Source: Fusobacterium_C necrophorum_A
Lineage (GTDB): Bacteria > Fusobacteriota > Fusobacteriia > Fusobacteriales > Fusobacteriaceae
Direction: 5' to 3'
Length of the DNA stretch: 12,296 nt
Assembly: GCF_004134945.1 (NCBI RefSeq)
Contig: NZ_SBAP01000029.1
Location: 1-12,296 of the forward strand
The first letter of the stretch is position 1. Each line of letters begins with the position of its first letter. Shown piece by piece: positions 12,130 through 12,296 of the stretch. The notes beneath the pieces are model-generated. The model saw only the letters and a list, made by a program, of their open reading frames with translations. It had not been told where the DNA came from and ran no database searches. The position numbers were made by a program, and so were the translations under genes.

Positions 12130-12233
12130 TGTTCGCGAAAGCGATATGAACCTTGAAAACGGAATAGAAAAAGACAACAAGCAAACAACACAAACAAGGT
12201 GTAAAAAATCAAAACAGTGAAACTGAGAAACAT
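12130..12233 (+). other. 16S rRNA precursor leader
   Basis: About 104 nt lie between the predicted transcription start and mature 16S. The leader opens with a hairpin TCGC-GAAA-GCGA (12133-12144) closed by a GNRA tetraloop. ACCTTG (12150-12155) can pair with CAAGGT (12195-12200). Between them lies an A- and C-rich stretch almost free of T and poor in G (about 12168-12196). A leader of this kind usually carries antitermination and RNase III processing signals; I cannot see a textbook boxA, and the processing stem partner would lie beyond the window. Confidence 0.6.

Positions 12234-12296
<63 letters not shown>

Overview
The window is strongly A+T-rich chromosomal DNA. Every protein gene and both RNA genes lie on the + strand. 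The last ~63 bases are the 5' end of a 16S rRNA whose opening (after GAGTTTGATCCTGG, then GATGAACGCTGACAG and AATGCTTAACACATG) looks like Fusobacterium. Protein sequences and gene order agree with a fusobacterium. Frequent CGA arginine codons and CCGG words hint at one of the less extremely AT-rich species (for example the F. necrophorum group), but that is only a guess.

Region 1 (77-5505) is one long transcription unit: rpmH - rnpA - yidD - yidC - jag/khpB - mnmE - mnmG. It starts at a near-consensus promoter, has an internal hairpin terminator after rpmH, and ends at a strong terminator after mnmG. This is the classical block found next to the replication origin in many bacteria. It joins ribosome and RNase P production (L34, RnpA), membrane protein insertion (YidD, YidC), an RNA-binding protein (KhpB/Jag) and tRNA wobble-uridine modification (MnmE with MnmG).

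Region 2 (5525-10047) holds mfd (transcription-coupled repair), a small S4-domain protein very like RqcP/YabO (ribosome quality control), ispE (isoprenoid synthesis, TTG start) and spoVG (nucleic-acid-binding regulator), ending in a terminator. The pairs mfd/rqcP and ispE/spoVG echo the Firmicute order around mfd-yabO and ispE-purR-yabJ-spoVG.

Region 3 (10048-10216) is a stand-alone tRNA-Gln(UUG) gene with its own promoter and terminator.

Region 4 (10234-12094) has its own promoter and encodes a small exported protein with one SLH-like domain and a heptad coiled coil, followed by pgi (glucose-6-phosphate isomerase). No terminator follows pgi. The rRNA promoter begins on the base after the pgi stop codon.

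Region 5 (12095-12296) is the rRNA promoter, a ~100-nt leader and the start of 16S rRNA.

I found no CRISPR array, insertion sequence, prophage, toxin-antitoxin pair or defence system. No gap longer than 300 bases lacks a gene. This is mostly ordinary housekeeping DNA. The least explained gene is the SLH/coiled-coil miniprotein, and the pgi-rRNA junction and rRNA leader are the most unusual non-coding parts. I see no convincing undescribed multi-gene system.
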